DNA from: Geopseudomonas sagittaria
GTDB taxonomy: Bacteria > Pseudomonadota > Gammaproteobacteria > Pseudomonadales > Pseudomonadaceae
Reading direction: 5' to 3'
DNA length: 64,000 nucleotides
Assembly: GCF_900115715.1 (NCBI RefSeq)
Contig: NZ_FOXM01000003.1
Location: 332,105-396,104 of the forward strand
Shown in pieces: positions 63,612 through 64,000 of this stretch; within the stretch, counting starts at the first letter, position 1, and every line of letters starts with the position of its first letter. A program made the translations under genes and the position numbers. The notes beneath the pieces were generated by a model that was not told the origin of the DNA, ran no database searches, and saw nothing but the letters and a program-made list of their open reading frames with translations.

Positions 63612-64000
63612 GTGGAACGCGAATACATGGAATTCGACGTCGTCGTCGTCGGAGCGGGCCCTGCCGGTCTCTCCGCCGCCTGCCGACTGAAGCAGAAAGC
63701 CGCCGAGGCCGGCCAGGAGCTCAGCGTCTGCGTGGTGGAGAAAGGCTCCGAAGTCGGCGCGCACATCCTCTCCGGCGCCGTCTTCGAACCACGCGCACTC
63801 AACGAACTGTTTCCCGACTGGAAGGCCCTCGGTGCGCCGCTGCACACCCCGGTCAAGCGCGACGACATCTACCTGCTGAAGAGCGGCGACGCCGCCAGCA
63901 AGATCCCCGACTTCGCCGTGCCGAAAACCATGCACAACGAAGGCAACTACATCATCTCGCTGGGCAACCTGTGCCGCTGGCTGGCCCAGCAGGCCGAGAA
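63612..64000 (+). CDS. Electron-transfer flavoprotein:ubiquinone oxidoreductase (partial, start)
   Basis: The frame opens with GTG at 63612 after AGGAG and runs off the window, giving about 129 residues that begin MEREYMEFDVVVVGAGPAG. The Rossmann motif VVVVGAGPAGLSAACRLKQ and the EKGSEVGAHILSGAVFEPRALNELFPDWK block are typical of ETF-QO, the membrane flavoprotein passing electrons from ETF to ubiquinone. Pairing with divergent etfBA supports the call. An internal ATG at 63627 is less likely because the MERE start is conserved. Confidence 0.93.
   Translation, partial: MEREYMEFDVVVVGAGPAGLSAACRLKQKAAEAGQELSVCVVEKGSEVGAHILSGAVFEPRALNELFPDWKALGAPLHTPVKRDDIYLLKSGDAASKIPDFAVPKTMHNEGNYIISLGNLCRWLAQQAE

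Overview
The window is a stretch of core chromosome from a high-GC gammaproteobacterium, almost certainly Pseudomonas in the broad sense. The sdhCDAB / sucAB-lpdG-sucCD cluster divergent from gltA, the major lipoprotein oprI beside an L,D-transpeptidase and tesA, the tgpA-DUF58-moxR operon, the mtnBDC/aroC block and etfBA/etfQO are all typical of that genus. Several blocks keep gene orders I remember from P. aeruginosa but are joined differently; this is from memory and was not searched. I saw no tRNA, rRNA, CRISPR array, transposase, prophage or plasmid gene.

Layout. 1-15060: partial DUF599 gene, branched-chain amino acid carrier, then the TCA cluster on the minus strand (sucDC, lpdG, sucBA, sdhBADC) and gltA on the plus strand. 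15173-21716: YkgJ-type cysteine-cluster protein, beta-hydroxyacid dehydrogenase, DEDDh exonuclease, ppnP, cysB, a universal stress protein, a PanE-like reductase and a DAHP synthase. 21777-31410: small acetyltransferase, oprI, L,D-transpeptidase, tesA head to head with a YbbAP-type ABC exporter, greB, DoxX protein, MltF-like lytic transglycosylase and tatD. 31436-36215: CHAD protein, then the tightly overlapped tgpA, DUF58 and moxR operon. 36620-43388: a DapB-like reductase, a P2-type cation ATPase, and a convergent operon of circularly permuted ATP-grasp, alpha-E and transglutaminase proteins. 43389-45472: the most accessory-looking part, with a palindrome-bounded MITE-like element, rraB, a long AT-richer spacer and a DUF922 putative metalloprotease. 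45642-52625: acetyltransferase, nitronate monooxygenase, spermidine synthase, methionine salvage genes mtnC-mtnD-mtnB, an MFS transporter and aroC. 52758-61466: hydrolase, prmB, LysR regulator, isochorismatase-like hydrolase, Smr protein, pyrF, DUF2897 protein, and an envelope cluster (lipoprotein, DUF4398-OmpA, DUF4398, periplasmic binding protein). 61616-64000: etfA, etfB and the start of etfQO.

The genes fit together as central metabolism: citrate synthase, 2-oxoglutarate dehydrogenase, succinyl-CoA synthetase and succinate dehydrogenase form five consecutive TCA functions, and ETF with ETF-QO feeds electrons from acyl-CoA oxidation to quinone. DAHP synthase and chorismate synthase bracket the shikimate pathway. 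Spermidine synthase makes methylthioadenosine, which the adjacent mtn genes recycle. The least understood items are the ATP-grasp/alpha-E/transglutaminase operon, the DUF4398 envelope cluster, the MITE-like element at 43656-43819 and the large palindrome at 36374-36437. I found no clearly novel defence or mobile system.
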